From assembly GCA_964476625.1 (NCBI GenBank), contig CAYZBJ010000002.1, positions 1-64,000 of the forward strand: DNA of 64,000 nucleotides, read 5' to 3'. Below the pieces are notes generated by a model, which saw only the letters and a program-made list of their open reading frames with translations, was not told the origin of the DNA and made no database searches. The stretch is from JAMLIN01 sp964476625 (GTDB lineage Bacteria > Pseudomonadota > Gammaproteobacteria > Burkholderiales > Burkholderiaceae_E). The translations under genes and the position numbers were made by a program. Positions 27,302 through 36,982 of the stretch are shown in pieces (within the stretch, counting starts at the first letter, position 1; every line of letters begins with the position of its first letter).

Positions 27302-29571
27302 TCAGCGGGCCGAAGCGGCTACCGACAGGTGCGGCGGCGTGCCGCGATCGTTCGGCCGATCGGTCGCCCGATCGGCATCGAATGTGTCGAACCCGGTGCG
27401 CAGCACTTCGGGCGGGATGCCCAGCGCCACGGCGCAGGCGGCCGCCGCGAGCGCCGTGGCGGTGTCGACCCCGCGCCGGACGCAGCGCGCCAGGGTCGCC
27501 GGCTCGAGCAGCGCAACTTCATGGCCGCTGCCGGCCAGCACGAGGCGACCGTCGCGCGGATGGACGGCCTGGCCGCCATCCTGGCAGTGGCTCGCCACCG
27601 CGATGGAATCCGGATCGGTGCTGTAGAGGATCACTTCGCCATCGCACAGTTCGATCATCTCGGTCACGGCGGGATCGTCGGCGTTGAGTACCGCCGCGCC
27701 GCTGGCGAGCACCACGTCGACCTGGGTGCGCAGCACCCGATAGACCTGCTCGGCGCTGCTGACGTCGAACTGCGCCAGCTCGGGCTGCACCGTGACGTCG
27801 GTGACCAGGCCGACCTGGCAGCGGTCATAGGCCAGGCCGTCGGCGAGGATGTCGGCAGTGCGGTGAGTGAAGATCGCGCACTCGACGGTGGGGTTCATCA
27901 GCAGCAGGCTGCCGGCGTCGAAGCTCGCGGGCGCGGGGTGCGCGAGGCGACGCTCGCCCATGAACAGCCCTCCTTCGCACGCGAGACCGACCCGGCGCCC
28001 CTGTAGTTGCAGCAGCCAGGCCACCAGCCTGGCGATCCGGGTGGTGTCGTGCGTGCCGCTGATCCCGATGATCGGGATCCGGCCATCGGCGCGGTGCGTG
28101 AAGAGATGCTCGACGATGGCTTCGCCGACCGGACGCGGCTGGCCGTCGGCCGGGCGCAGGTGCATGAGCAGGCCGGGCCCGGCGTTGACCTCGACGATCG
28201 CGCCGCCCTGCTCGGCAAGCGGGCGGCCGATGTCGCTCGCGACGAGGTCGATGCCGGCGATGTCGAGGCCGATGACGCGGGCGGCGAGGGCGGCGACCCG
28301 CGCGACCTCCGGGTGAANNNNNNNNNNCCCCGAAGCTCCTGCGCGTCCTGCCCTCTTTGGCCGGCCCCGTGAACGCGGTGGGTCACGTCGGAGGCCACGT
28401 TGCCATTGCGCTGGATCAGGACCTCGCGCCCGGCGGCGGGCACCGATTCGGGGGTGAGCCCCTGGCGCGCGAGTTCGAGCCGGGCCGGGGAATCGATACC
28501 GACCCGGTTGAGCGGATGGTTCTCGGTCCGGCCCCGGCGCGGATCGCAATTGAGCTGCGCCTCGATGAGTTCGAGCACCGTGCCTTGCCCGTCGCCGACC
28601 ACGCTGGCGGTTTCGCCGCGGGCCGCTGCGACGACGCGGCTGCCGACCACCAGCAGGCGGTGCTCGTTGCCCGGCACGAAGCGCTCGATGATGACGGCGC
28701 TGCCTTCGTCGGCGGCAACGCGCCAGGCCGCCTCGATTTCCTCGCGGCTCTCGAGGCAGGTGAACACACCGCGGCCATGGTTGCCGTCGACCGGCTTGAC
28801 CACGACGGGCAGCCCGATCGATTCGGCCGCTTCCCAGGCCTCATCGACATCGGCCACGACCCGGCCTTCGGGTACCGGCACGCCGCAGCCGGCGAGCAGT
28901 TGCTTGCTGAGGTCCTTGTCGCGCGAGATGGTCTCGGCGATCGCGCTGGTGCGGTCGGTCTCGGCGGTCCAGATGCGCCGCTGGTTGACGCCATGGCCGA
29001 GTTGCACCAGGTTGCCGTCGTTCATCCGCGTCGTCGGGATGCCACGTGCGATGGCGGCATCGACGATGCAGGCGGTACTCGGCCCGAGGCAATGCTGGTC
29101 GGCCAGCGCCCGCAGCCGCCCGACAGCCTCGTCGACATCGAAGGGACGGTCCTCGATCGCGGCCATCAGCAGGTCGCGCGCTTCATGCAGGGCGGCTGCG
29201 CCGACCGCCGGGGGCGCCGATCCGATCACGACCTTGTAGACGCCGCGCCGCGAGGTTTCCCGGGCGCGGCCGAAGCCGGCGGCCACGCCGGCCAGGTCGA
29301 GCAGCTCGAGGCTCAGGTGCTCGAGGATGTGGCCCGGCCAGGTGCCGTCGCGCAGGCGCTTGAGGAAGCCGCCGCGCTCGCCGATGCTGCAGCGGTGCTC
29401 GACCAGGGTCGGCACCCAGGCGGCGAGCCGTTCGGGCAGGCCGTCGATCAGGTTGGACGGGAAATCCTCGAGATCATGGATGTCGACGATGGCCTCGAGC
29501 ACGGGCCAGTAGGTCCACATGTTGGGACCGCGCACATGGCGGATGCTCACGATCTCGATCGTCTTCTTCAT
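27302..29571 (-). CDS. cphA': Second cyanophycin synthetase-like protein, frame broken by an assembly gap
   Basis: ATG 29571 gives MKKTIEIVSIRHVRGPNMWT, a typical start for this paralogue. The ATP-grasp domain is intact (VVVKPVDGNHGRGVFTC, AIVEVNAGPGLLMHLRP). The frame breaks at ten N (28318-28327), but GTGAA repeats at 28313 and 28369, and removing the 56 nt between gives a clean 737-codon frame. In the Mur-ligase part the P-loop reads GISGTHDTTRI, where the usual GTNGKTT Lys is replaced by Thr. That domain probably cannot bind ATP normally. Paired cphA genes are known in betaproteobacteria, and the paralogue may depend on the full CphA. Confidence 0.85.
28318..28373. other. Ten-N gap plus extraneous 41 nt inside cphA'
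   Basis: The N run (28318-28327) is followed by 41 nt that do not fit the protein (28328-28368) and by a repeat of GTGAA (28369-28373) already present at 28313-28317. Deleting this 56-nt block joins the frame so that it reads VTHRVHPEVARV, as the family requires. Confidence 0.85.
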
Positions 29572-29870
29572 CTTGGGGCCTCGTCCGGACACGAACGCGC
29601 ACCGCAGCCGTCGGTGCAGTTCGTTTCAGTCCGGTAACAGGGGAGAGCGCCGTCAGCTCGGGTGGGGCCCGGGAAGGCCGCTTCGGCATTTGGCTTTGGC
29701 TGGGGTAATCTCGCGAATCGGGCGAAGCTTACCGCAGCCGCGGACAACGTGCATGACGCGTCGTTCCGGCATTTCCGGCTCCCCCTCGCCGCCGCCGCGG
29801 GCTCCCGACGGAGAATGCGATTCTGGACGACCGACCCTCGATCGAGCCGCCGCTCGCCCCCGGCGAACGG
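29572..29870. other. Divergent intergenic region of the cyanophycin locus
   Basis: About 300 nt separate the two cph transcription units and must hold both promoters. TAATCT at 29706-29711 could be a -10 for the rightward unit but no good -35 was found. The last 50 nt may be coding, since the ABC transporter frame is open upstream of its GTG. Confidence 0.4.
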
Positions 29871-32075
29871 GTGCTCGGGCGACTCGAGACCGATTTCGAC
29901 CCGGCCGGGCGCTTTGCGCCGGGCCACCTGCTGCTGACCGATCGCCGCCTGCTCGCCCGCGACGACGAGGCCTGCGGCTGGTCGGCGATCGAGCTGGGGG
30001 CCGGCCTGCGCCTGCGCTTGTCCGACCATGGCGGCGTCGGCACGCTCGAGCTGCATGGGCCGGCCGCCCGCCTGGGCCGCTGGCGCTACCTCATGCGGCG
30101 GCAGGACCAGGCGGCCGAGTTCGCCGAGCTCGCCCGCCGGCAGCTCGCCGGCGTCGAACCGGAGCCCGCCCCGGGGCCGGCGTGCGCCAGCTGCGGGGCC
30201 GCGCTGGCCTACCCCGGCGCTCCGTGCCCGGCCTGCGAGACGGACGAGCCGGCGCAGGACACCGCCCCGGCGACCTGGACCCTGTTTCGCCTGTGGCGCT
30301 TCGCCCGCCCCTATCGGGTTTCGCTGGCCGTCGGCTTCGTGCTGACCCTGGCCTCGACCGCGGCGACCCTGGTGCCGCCGTACCTGACCATGCCCCTGAT
30401 GGACGATGTGCTGATCCCGTTCCAGAACGGCCAGCCGATCGATCCCGGCCTCGTGGGCATGTATCTCGGCGGCCTGCTGGTCGCCGCGCTGTTCGCCTGG
30501 GCGCTGGGCTGGGCGCGTACCTATATCCTGGCGCTGGTCAGCGAGCGGATCGGCGCCGACCTGCGCACCGCGGCCTACGACCACCTGTTGTCGCTGTCGG
30601 TCGATTTCTTCGGCAGCAAGCGGACCGGCGACCTGATCGCGCGAATCGGCTCCGAGACCGACCGCATCAACGTGTTCCTGTCGCTGCACCTGCTCGACTT
30701 CGCGACCGACGTGCTGATGATCGTCATGACCGCGATCATCCTGCTGTCGATCGACCCCTCGCTGGCGCTGGCCACCCTGTTGCCGCTGCCGTTCATCCTC
30801 TGGCTCATCCACATGGTGCGCGAACGCCTGCGGACCGGCTTCGAGAAGATCGACCGGGTCTGGGCGGAGGTCACCAGCGTACTCGCCGACACCATCCCGG
30901 GCGTGCGGGTGGTCAAGGCCTTCGCCCAGGAGGCGCACGAGTCGGAGCGTTTCGGGCAGGCCAACCAGCACAACCTGCGGGTCAACGACCGGCTCAACCG
31001 GACCTGGTCGCTGTTCACCCCGACGGTGTCGCTGCTCACCGAGGTCGGGCTGCTGGTGGTCTGGGGCTTCGGCATCTGGCAGATCGCCCACGACCGGATC
31101 AGCGTCGGGGTGCTGACCGCGTTCCTCGCCTACATCGGCCGCTTCTATACCCGGCTCGACACCATGAGCCGGATCGTCTCGGTGACCCAGAAGGCGGCGG
31201 CCGGCGCCAAGCGCATCTTCGACATCCTCGACCATGTATCGAGCGTGCCCGAGCCGGCCGACCCGAAGCCGATCGGCCGGGTCGACGGCCGGATCGAGCT
31301 CGACGGCGTGGGCTTCCGCTACGGCAATCGAGCGGTGCTCCACGACATCGACCTGCAGGTCGAGCCGGGCGAAATGATCGGGCTCGTGGGCCACAGCGGC
31401 TCCGGCAAGAGCACGCTGGTCAACCTGATCCTGCGCTTCCAGGACCCGGTGTCCGGGGTGATCCGGCTGGACGGAACCGACATTCGTGATCTGGGCGTCG
31501 CTGATTATCGGCGGCATATCGGATTGGTCCTGCAGGAATCGTTCCTGTTTTTCGGGACCGTCGCCGAGAACATCGCCTATGGCCGGCCGGGCGCCACCCG
31601 GGCCGAGATCGTCGCCGCCGCCCGGGCGGCGCATGCCCATGATTTCATCCTGCGCCTGCCGCAGGGCTACGACTCCCTGGTCGGCGAGCGCGGCCAGTCG
31701 CTGTCAGGCGGCGAGCGCCAGCGGGTCGCGATCGCGCGGGCGCTGCTGATCGATCCCCGGATCCTCATCCTCGACGAGGCGACCGCCTCGGTCGATACCG
31801 AGACCGAGCAGGAGATCCAGCGCGCGCTCGACAACCTGGTCCAGGGGCGCACGACCATCGCCATCGCCCACCGGCTCTCGACCCTTCGGCAGGCCGACCG
31901 GCTGGTGGTGCTCGACCGGGGGCGGATCGTGGAGCAGGGCAGGCACGAAGACCTGCTCGCGGCGCGCGGCGCCTATTTCCGGCTCCATGAGGCGCAGGCC
32001 CGGCTGGCCGCGGCCCAGTTCGGGCCCGCCTCGGGGCCGGCCCCGGAATCCGGCCACGGGAGGGCGGGGCAATGA
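29871..32075 (+). CDS. Cyanophycin-associated ABC transporter (fused permease-ATPase)
   Basis: The protein joins an N-terminal domain of about 110 residues (LGRLETDFDPAGRFAPGHLL, LTDRRLLARDD), a four-cysteine zinc-ribbon-like motif (CASCGAALAYPGAPCPAC), a six-helix exporter-type membrane domain and an ATPase. The ATPase shows Walker A GHSGSGKST, signature LSGGERQRV and Walker B ILILDEATASVD. It is the half-transporter found beside cphA genes in betaproteobacteria; its cargo is not known. GTG 29871 is the first standard start, but the domain seems to begin earlier (SIEPPLAPGER is in frame upstream). The true start may be a non-canonical ATT or CTG at 29820-29823, behind GGAG at 29810. Confidence 0.88.
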   Translation: MLGRLETDFDPAGRFAPGHLLLTDRRLLARDDEACGWSAIELGAGLRLRLSDHGGVGTLELHGPAARLGRWRYLMRRQDQAAEFAELARRQLAGVEPEPAPGPACASCGAALAYPGAPCPACETDEPAQDTAPATWTLFRLWRFARPYRVSLAVGFVLTLASTAATLVPPYLTMPLMDDVLIPFQNGQPIDPGLVGMYLGGLLVAALFAWALGWARTYILALVSERIGADLRTAAYDHLLSLSVDFFGSKRTGDLIARIGSETDRINVFLSLHLLDFATDVLMIVMTAIILLSIDPSLALATLLPLPFILWLIHMVRERLRTGFEKIDRVWAEVTSVLADTIPGVRVVKAFAQEAHESERFGQANQHNLRVNDRLNRTWSLFTPTVSLLTEVGLLVVWGFGIWQIAHDRISVGVLTAFLAYIGRFYTRLDTMSRIVSVTQKAAAGAKRIFDILDHVSSVPEPADPKPIGRVDGRIELDGVGFRYGNRAVLHDIDLQVEPGEMIGLVGHSGSGKSTLVNLILRFQDPVSGVIRLDGTDIRDLGVADYRRHIGLVLQESFLFFGTVAENIAYGRPGATRAEIVAAARAAHAHDFILRLPQGYDSLVGERGQSLSGGERQRVAIARALLIDPRILILDEATASVDTETEQEIQRALDNLVQGRTTIAIAHRLSTLRQADRLVVLDRGRIVEQGRHEDLLAARGAYFRLHEAQARLAAAQFGPASGPAPESGHGRAGQ

Positions 32076-32566
32076 GCGCGGGTTCGTCCGCCGATGGCAT
32101 TCGCGGCGCGGTCGCGGTGGTGTGCGACGCGCATGGTCGGCTCGACCTGCGCCTGCCCGACGGCTCGGCGCAGGACGATGTCACCGTCGTCCGGGCCTTT
32201 CCGCTTTCCGCGCCCGACGAGGGGATCTCGCTGGTCGGGCGCGACGGTCGCGAGCGTTACTGGATCGACCGGCTCGATGAACTCGACCCGGCCTCCCGGG
32301 AGGTCGTGGCGACAGCGCTGGCCGAGCGCGACATCATGCCCCGGATCGAGCGGATCCTCTCGGTCTCGACCTTCGTCACCCCGAGCGAATGGCGGGTGCT
32401 GACCGATCGGGGCGAAACCAGCCTGACCCTGCGCGCCGAAGAGGACATCCGGCGCCTCGGGCGACGGGCGCTGCTGGTCGCCGACCGGCACGGCGTCCAT
32501 TTCCGGATCGACGACATCGGCCGGCTCGACGCCGGCAGCCGGCGCCTGCTCGACCGATTCCTCTGA
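32072..32566 (+). CDS. Cyanophycin-associated DUF1854 protein
   Basis: The 164-residue protein overlaps the ABC transporter stop by ATGA, so the two are coupled. It matches the DUF1854 pattern (VVRAFPLSAPDEGISLVGRD, YWIDRLDELDPASREVV, RIERILSVSTFVTPSEWRV), a family linked by context to cyanophycin loci. It has no signal peptide or membrane helix and presumably works in the cytoplasm with the transporter. Its biochemical role is unknown. Confidence 0.85.
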   Translation: MSAGSSADGIRGAVAVVCDAHGRLDLRLPDGSAQDDVTVVRAFPLSAPDEGISLVGRDGRERYWIDRLDELDPASREVVATALAERDIMPRIERILSVSTFVTPSEWRVLTDRGETSLTLRAEEDIRRLGRRALLVADRHGVHFRIDDIGRLDAGSRRLLDRFL

Positions 32567-32602
32567 TCGGGCCGGTCATTGCCGGGCCGCCGCACGTCCG
32601 GG

Positions 32603-32637
32603 CGAGCCCGCCGTTGCGGGATCCCGGGGCGGGCTCG
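32603..32637 (+). terminator. Hairpin after the DUF1854 gene
   Basis: Arms CGAGCCCGCC (32603-32612) and GGCGGGCTCG (32628-32637) are exact complements around a 15-nt loop. There is no T-tract beyond TTC, so termination is plausible but not certain. Confidence 0.5.
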
Positions 32638-32704
32638 TTCGGTGAGCCCGGCGCATGGCAGACTCGGGTCTTGCCCTTCACCATCTTCCACCGAGGTTCC
32701 CCGG

Positions 32705-33859
32705 GTGCGCCTGCTCCATACCGCCGACTGGCATCTCGGCCGGGTCTTCCACGGCCGTTCGCTGCTCGATGACCAGGCGGCGGTGCTCGACGACCTCATC
32801 CGGATGGCGCGCGACCAGCGACCCGATGCGGTGCTGGTCGCCGGCGACATCTACGACCGCTCGGTGCCGCCGGCCGATGCGGTCCGCCTGCTCGACGAGA
32901 CCCTGACCCGGATCGTCGCCGACCTGCGCATACCGGTCTTCCTGATCGCCGGCAACCACGACGGTCCGGACCGGCTCTCCTTCGGGGCCCGCCTGATGGC
33001 CGGGGCGGGTCTGCGGGTCGAAGCGGTACCGGTCGCCAGCCCCGGCGCCTCGGTGCTGGCCGACGCCGCCGGCGAGGTCGAGATCTTCGCGCTGCCCTAT
33101 GCGGAACCCCCGATGATGCGCAATGTGCTGGGCGCCGATGCCGAGGTCCCCGACCATGCGGCGGTGCTGGCCGCGCAGATGGCGGCGGTGCGGCGGGTTC
33201 GCGACCCGGCGCGCCGGCTGGTCGTGATGGCCCACGCGTTCGTGGCCGGCGGGCTCGACAGCGAATCGGAGCGGCCGCTGGTGGTCGGCGCCGCCGCCAG
33301 CGTGCCGGCCGCCGTCTTCGACGACGCCCACTACGTGGCTCTCGGCCACCTGCACCGGCCCCAGCGGGTCGGCCGCGACGCGATCCGCTACGCCGGCTCG
33401 CTCATGAAGTACTCCTTTTCGGAAGCCTCGCACACCAAGGGCGCCACCCTGGTCGAACTCGATGCCGATGGCGGTGTCCAGGCCCGATCGCTGCCCCTGC
33501 GGGCGCCGCGCGACCTGCGGATCATCGAAGGCCGTCTTGTCGAACTGCTCGCCGCCGCGCCGCGGGATCCGCGCGCCGACGACTACCTCCTGGCCCGCCT
33601 GACCGACACCGGTGCGCTGCTCGACGCGATGCCGAGACTGCGGGCGGTCCATCCCAACACCCTCGCGATCGAGCGTCCGTTCATCGCAACCGGCGGTGGG
33701 GCGGGCGCCGCGCCGCGCCACGCCCGCGTCGAGCTGATCGATCTCTTCGGCAGCTTCGTCGCCGATCTCGCCGGCGAACCCCTCGACGAGCCGTCGCGCG
33801 CCTTCGTCGCCGGGCGCATCGCCGCGATCGACCAGGCCGGGCGCGAGGCCGGGCCATGA
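32705..33859 (+). CDS. sbcD: Exonuclease subunit SbcD (Mre11-type nuclease)
   Basis: The 384-residue phosphoesterase forms a complex with SbcC that cuts hairpins and processes double-strand ends. GTG 32705 has GAGG eight bases upstream and gives VRLLHTADWHLGRVFHG. Metal-binding motifs are HTADWHLG, VLVAGDIYDRS, LIAGNHDGPDR and YVALGHLHRPQ. It overlaps sbcC by ATGA. Confidence 0.95.
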   Translation: MRLLHTADWHLGRVFHGRSLLDDQAAVLDDLIRMARDQRPDAVLVAGDIYDRSVPPADAVRLLDETLTRIVADLRIPVFLIAGNHDGPDRLSFGARLMAGAGLRVEAVPVASPGASVLADAAGEVEIFALPYAEPPMMRNVLGADAEVPDHAAVLAAQMAAVRRVRDPARRLVVMAHAFVAGGLDSESERPLVVGAAASVPAAVFDDAHYVALGHLHRPQRVGRDAIRYAGSLMKYSFSEASHTKGATLVELDADGGVQARSLPLRAPRDLRIIEGRLVELLAAAPRDPRADDYLLARLTDTGALLDAMPRLRAVHPNTLAIERPFIATGGGAGAAPRHARVELIDLFGSFVADLAGEPLDEPSRAFVAGRIAAIDQAGREAGP

Positions 33860-36800
33860 AGCCGATCGCCCTCGAGATCGATGCCTTCGGTCCCTTCGCA
33901 GGCCGCGAGCGGGTCGACTTCGCCGCGCTCGGCGAGAACCCCCTGTTCCTGATCCATGGCCCGACCGGCGCCGGCAAGTCGAGCATCCTCGATGCGATCT
34001 GCGTTGCGCTCTACGGCGACAGCGCCGGCGGCGAGCGGCGGGCGGCGCAGATGCGCAGCCATCACGCGCCCGCCGACCGACCGACCGAAGTCGTCTTCGA
34101 GTTCAGCCTCGGCGCCGAGCGCTATCGCGCCAGCCGCTCGCCCGAGCAGCCGCGCCCGAGCCGACGGGCCAGGGGCGGCTTCGTCACCGAGCCGGCTCGC
34201 GCCGAGCTTGCGCACTGGCGCGAGGGGACCTGGCATGCGCTGGCGGCGAGGCCGGGCGATGTCGATCGCGAGGTGCGCCGCCTGGTCGGGCTCGACCTCG
34301 CCCAGTTCCGCCAGGTCGTGCTCCTGCCCCAGGGGCGCTTTCGCGAGGTGCTGGTGGCCGATTCCAACCGGCGCGAGCAGATCCTCGAGACCCTGTTCGC
34401 CACCGAGATCCATCGGCGCCTGCAGGAAGACCTCGTCGAGCAGTCCCGGCTGCTGCGCGAGCGCCATGCCAGCGCCACGAGTGTGTCATCGACCCTGCTC
34501 GCGCAGCGCGGCCTCGATACCGTCGCGGCGCTGGCCGCCGCGATCGACGAGGGGCGCCAGGCGCTGGCGGCGCTGTCGCAGCAGCGCGACCAGGCGACGC
34601 AGCGCGAGGCCGCCGCCAGCGCCGCGCTCGAGGCGGCCCGCGCCCTGGCCGCCCGCTTCGATGAGCATGCCGCCGCCGCTGGTGCGCTCGATGCATTGGC
34701 CGCCGATGCCGGCCGGGCCGAAGCCGCGCGCTTGCGTCGCGATGTCGCGCGCCGGGCGGCCGGCGCCGGCGCCAGCTACCAGCGGCTCGCCGACACCCGG
34801 GCGCGCCTCGCCACGGCGTTGGCCGCGCTCGAACACGGCGATGCTGCCCTCGCCACCGCGAGCGCCGCCCACGACCGCAGCCATGCGCAGTGGCAGCGTC
34901 TGCGCGCCGAAGCCGCCGGCGTCGATCGCCAGCGCGAGGAGCAGCGCAGCCTCGCCGCGATCGCCAGCGAGCAACTCGAACTCGACGGGGCGCGGCGGCG
35001 CGAAACCGAGGCGGTTGCCGCGCTGGCCGCTGCCACGGCAGCAAGGGTGGCGCAGGCGGGCCGTCTCGCCGAGGACGAAACCGCGGCGACCGCGCTCGTC
35101 GCCCGCATCGACACCCTCGGCGCCGAGGCGGCCACGGTCGAGACGCGCCGGGCCGGGGTCGAGCGGGCCCGCCTGGCCGCCGAGGCCATCGACTGGCTGG
35201 CGAAGGCGCGTACCGCCGCTGCCGCCGCCAGCGTGCATGCCAGGCAGGTCCGGGCGTCGCGCGAGCAGGCGGGCGCGGCGCTGGCTGCCGCGCGTGGGGC
35301 CCATGCACGGGCATTCGACGCCTGGCGCTCGGCGCGGGCCGGCGCGCTGGCCGCGAGCCTCGCCGAGGGGGATCCCTGCCCGGTCTGCGGCAGCCTGTCG
35401 CATCCGGCCCCGGCATCGATTCCGCCCGATGGCGAGGGCGATGACCTGCGGCTCGAGCAGGCGGCCCTCGCATTGCACCAGGCCCAGGAGGCGGATTCGG
35501 CGGCGGCGGGCCTGCTGGCACGGGCCGATGCCGATGCGGCGGTGGCGACCAGCCGGGTCGAGGAGCGCGAACGCCAGCTCGCGGGCGGCAGTGGGGAGGC
35601 CAGTGCGGCGGCGGCCGAACTCGCCCGGCTCGAGGCTGAACTCGGCGCTGCGCGCCGGGCCGCGGGGCAGCTGTCGGCCGAGCGCGAACGGCTCGCGGGC
35701 TTGCGTGCGGGCCTCGTTGCCGGGCGCGGCCAGCTCGATGCGCTGCTGGCCGCGGAACAGGGTGCGCGCGAGGCCGCGGTGGCCGCGCGGACCCTGCATG
35801 CCGAGCGCCTCGCCCGCATCCCGGCGCAATGGCGCGATCCCGAGCGCCTGCAGGCCAGGCTCGGCGAACTGGCGGCGGCGATCGCCGCGCATGACACCGG
35901 ACTTCAGCGTGCCGACGAGGCGGCGCGGGCAGCGACCCAGGCGCTGGCGGCAGCCGGCGCGGCCGCCGAAGGCGCTCGTCGCGCGGCGACGGTGGCCAGG
36001 GAAGAACTCGATGCCGCGCAGGCCGGGTTCGCGCGTGAATGCGCGGCCGCCGGCTTTGCCGATGAACAGGCCTGCGTCGAGGCGATGCTCCCGGCGGTCG
36101 AACTCGCCGAACTCGAGCGCAGCGTGGCCAGCCATGAGCAGGCCGTGGCCGGCGCTCGCGAGCGGCTCGCGCGCGCGAGCGCCGGCATCGCCGGGCAGGA
36201 GCGCCCCGCGATCGCGGCGGCCGGGCAGGCGCTCGAGCAGGCCCGCACCGAATTGCAATCGCTGGCCGCGGCGCACGCCCGGGCGGAACTGCGGCTCGGC
36301 GACGACACCCGGCTCGCGGCCCGGCTGGCCGAGAACGCCGATGCCATGGCGCGGCTCGAGGACGAGTTCGCCCTGGTCGGCCGGCTCGCCGACCTCGCCC
36401 GCGGCCGCAACGATCGCAAGCTGACCTTCCAGCGATACGTGCTCGCGACCCTGCTCGACGATGTCCTCGTCCAGGCGAGCGTCCGCCTGCGCGCCATGAG
36501 CCGTGGCCGCTACTGGTTGCGCCGGCGCGAGGAGGTCGGCGACATGCGTACTGCGCAAGGGCTCGAGATCGAAGTGTTCGACGACGACACCGGCCGGCCC
36601 CGTCCGGTGACCACCCTGTCGGGCGGCGAAGGCTTCCTCGCCGCGCTGGCGCTCGCGCTCGGCCTGTCCGATGTGGTGGCGGCGCATGCAGGCGGGGTGC
36701 GGCTCGAAACCCTCTTCGTCGACGAGGGCTTCGGCAGCCTCGACCCCGAGGCGCTCGATCTCGCGATGCGGGCGCTGCTCGACCTGCGCGCCCAGGGCCG

Positions 36801-36927
36801 CACGATCGGCATCATCTCCCACGTCGACGAGCTTCGGCGCCAGGTCGGCATCGGCATCGAAGTGGTCGCCGGTGCGGCGGGCAGCCGGATCCGCGGGCAG
36901 GAGCGGGCGTCCTCGACCATGGTGTAA
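33856..36927 (+). CDS. sbcC: Exonuclease subunit SbcC (Rad50-like ATPase)
   Basis: The 1023-residue SMC-type ATPase carries Walker A GPTGAGKSS near residue 35 and long Ala/Glu/Arg-rich coiled coils. A zinc-hook CPVC lies at 508-511 (GDPCPVCGSLSHPAP), with signature LSGGEGFLAALALALGL and Walker B LFVDEGFGSLDPEALD at the C-terminus. It works with SbcD in DNA end processing. Length and domain order are normal. Confidence 0.95.
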   Translation: MKPIALEIDAFGPFAGRERVDFAALGENPLFLIHGPTGAGKSSILDAICVALYGDSAGGERRAAQMRSHHAPADRPTEVVFEFSLGAERYRASRSPEQPRPSRRARGGFVTEPARAELAHWREGTWHALAARPGDVDREVRRLVGLDLAQFRQVVLLPQGRFREVLVADSNRREQILETLFATEIHRRLQEDLVEQSRLLRERHASATSVSSTLLAQRGLDTVAALAAAIDEGRQALAALSQQRDQATQREAAASAALEAARALAARFDEHAAAAGALDALAADAGRAEAARLRRDVARRAAGAGASYQRLADTRARLATALAALEHGDAALATASAAHDRSHAQWQRLRAEAAGVDRQREEQRSLAAIASEQLELDGARRRETEAVAALAAATAARVAQAGRLAEDETAATALVARIDTLGAEAATVETRRAGVERARLAAEAIDWLAKARTAAAAASVHARQVRASREQAGAALAAARGAHARAFDAWRSARAGALAASLAEGDPCPVCGSLSHPAPASIPPDGEGDDLRLEQAALALHQAQEADSAAAGLLARADADAAVATSRVEERERQLAGGSGEASAAAAELARLEAELGAARRAAGQLSAERERLAGLRAGLVAGRGQLDALLAAEQGAREAAVAARTLHAERLARIPAQWRDPERLQARLGELAAAIAAHDTGLQRADEAARAATQALAAAGAAAEGARRAATVAREELDAAQAGFARECAAAGFADEQACVEAMLPAVELAELERSVASHEQAVAGARERLARASAGIAGQERPAIAAAGQALEQARTELQSLAAAHARAELRLGDDTRLAARLAENADAMARLEDEFALVGRLADLARGRNDRKLTFQRYVLATLLDDVLVQASVRLRAMSRGRYWLRRREEVGDMRTAQGLEIEVFDDDTGRPRPVTTLSGGEGFLAALALALGLSDVVAAHAGGVRLETLFVDEGFGSLDPEALDLAMRALLDLRAQGRTIGIISHVDELRRQVGIGIEVVAGAAGSRIRGQERASSTMV

Positions 36928-36982
36928 TGTCGGCCGAGCCCGGTATCCCGGGCCGCCCGCTGCTGGTCCACATCCTCTGAAA

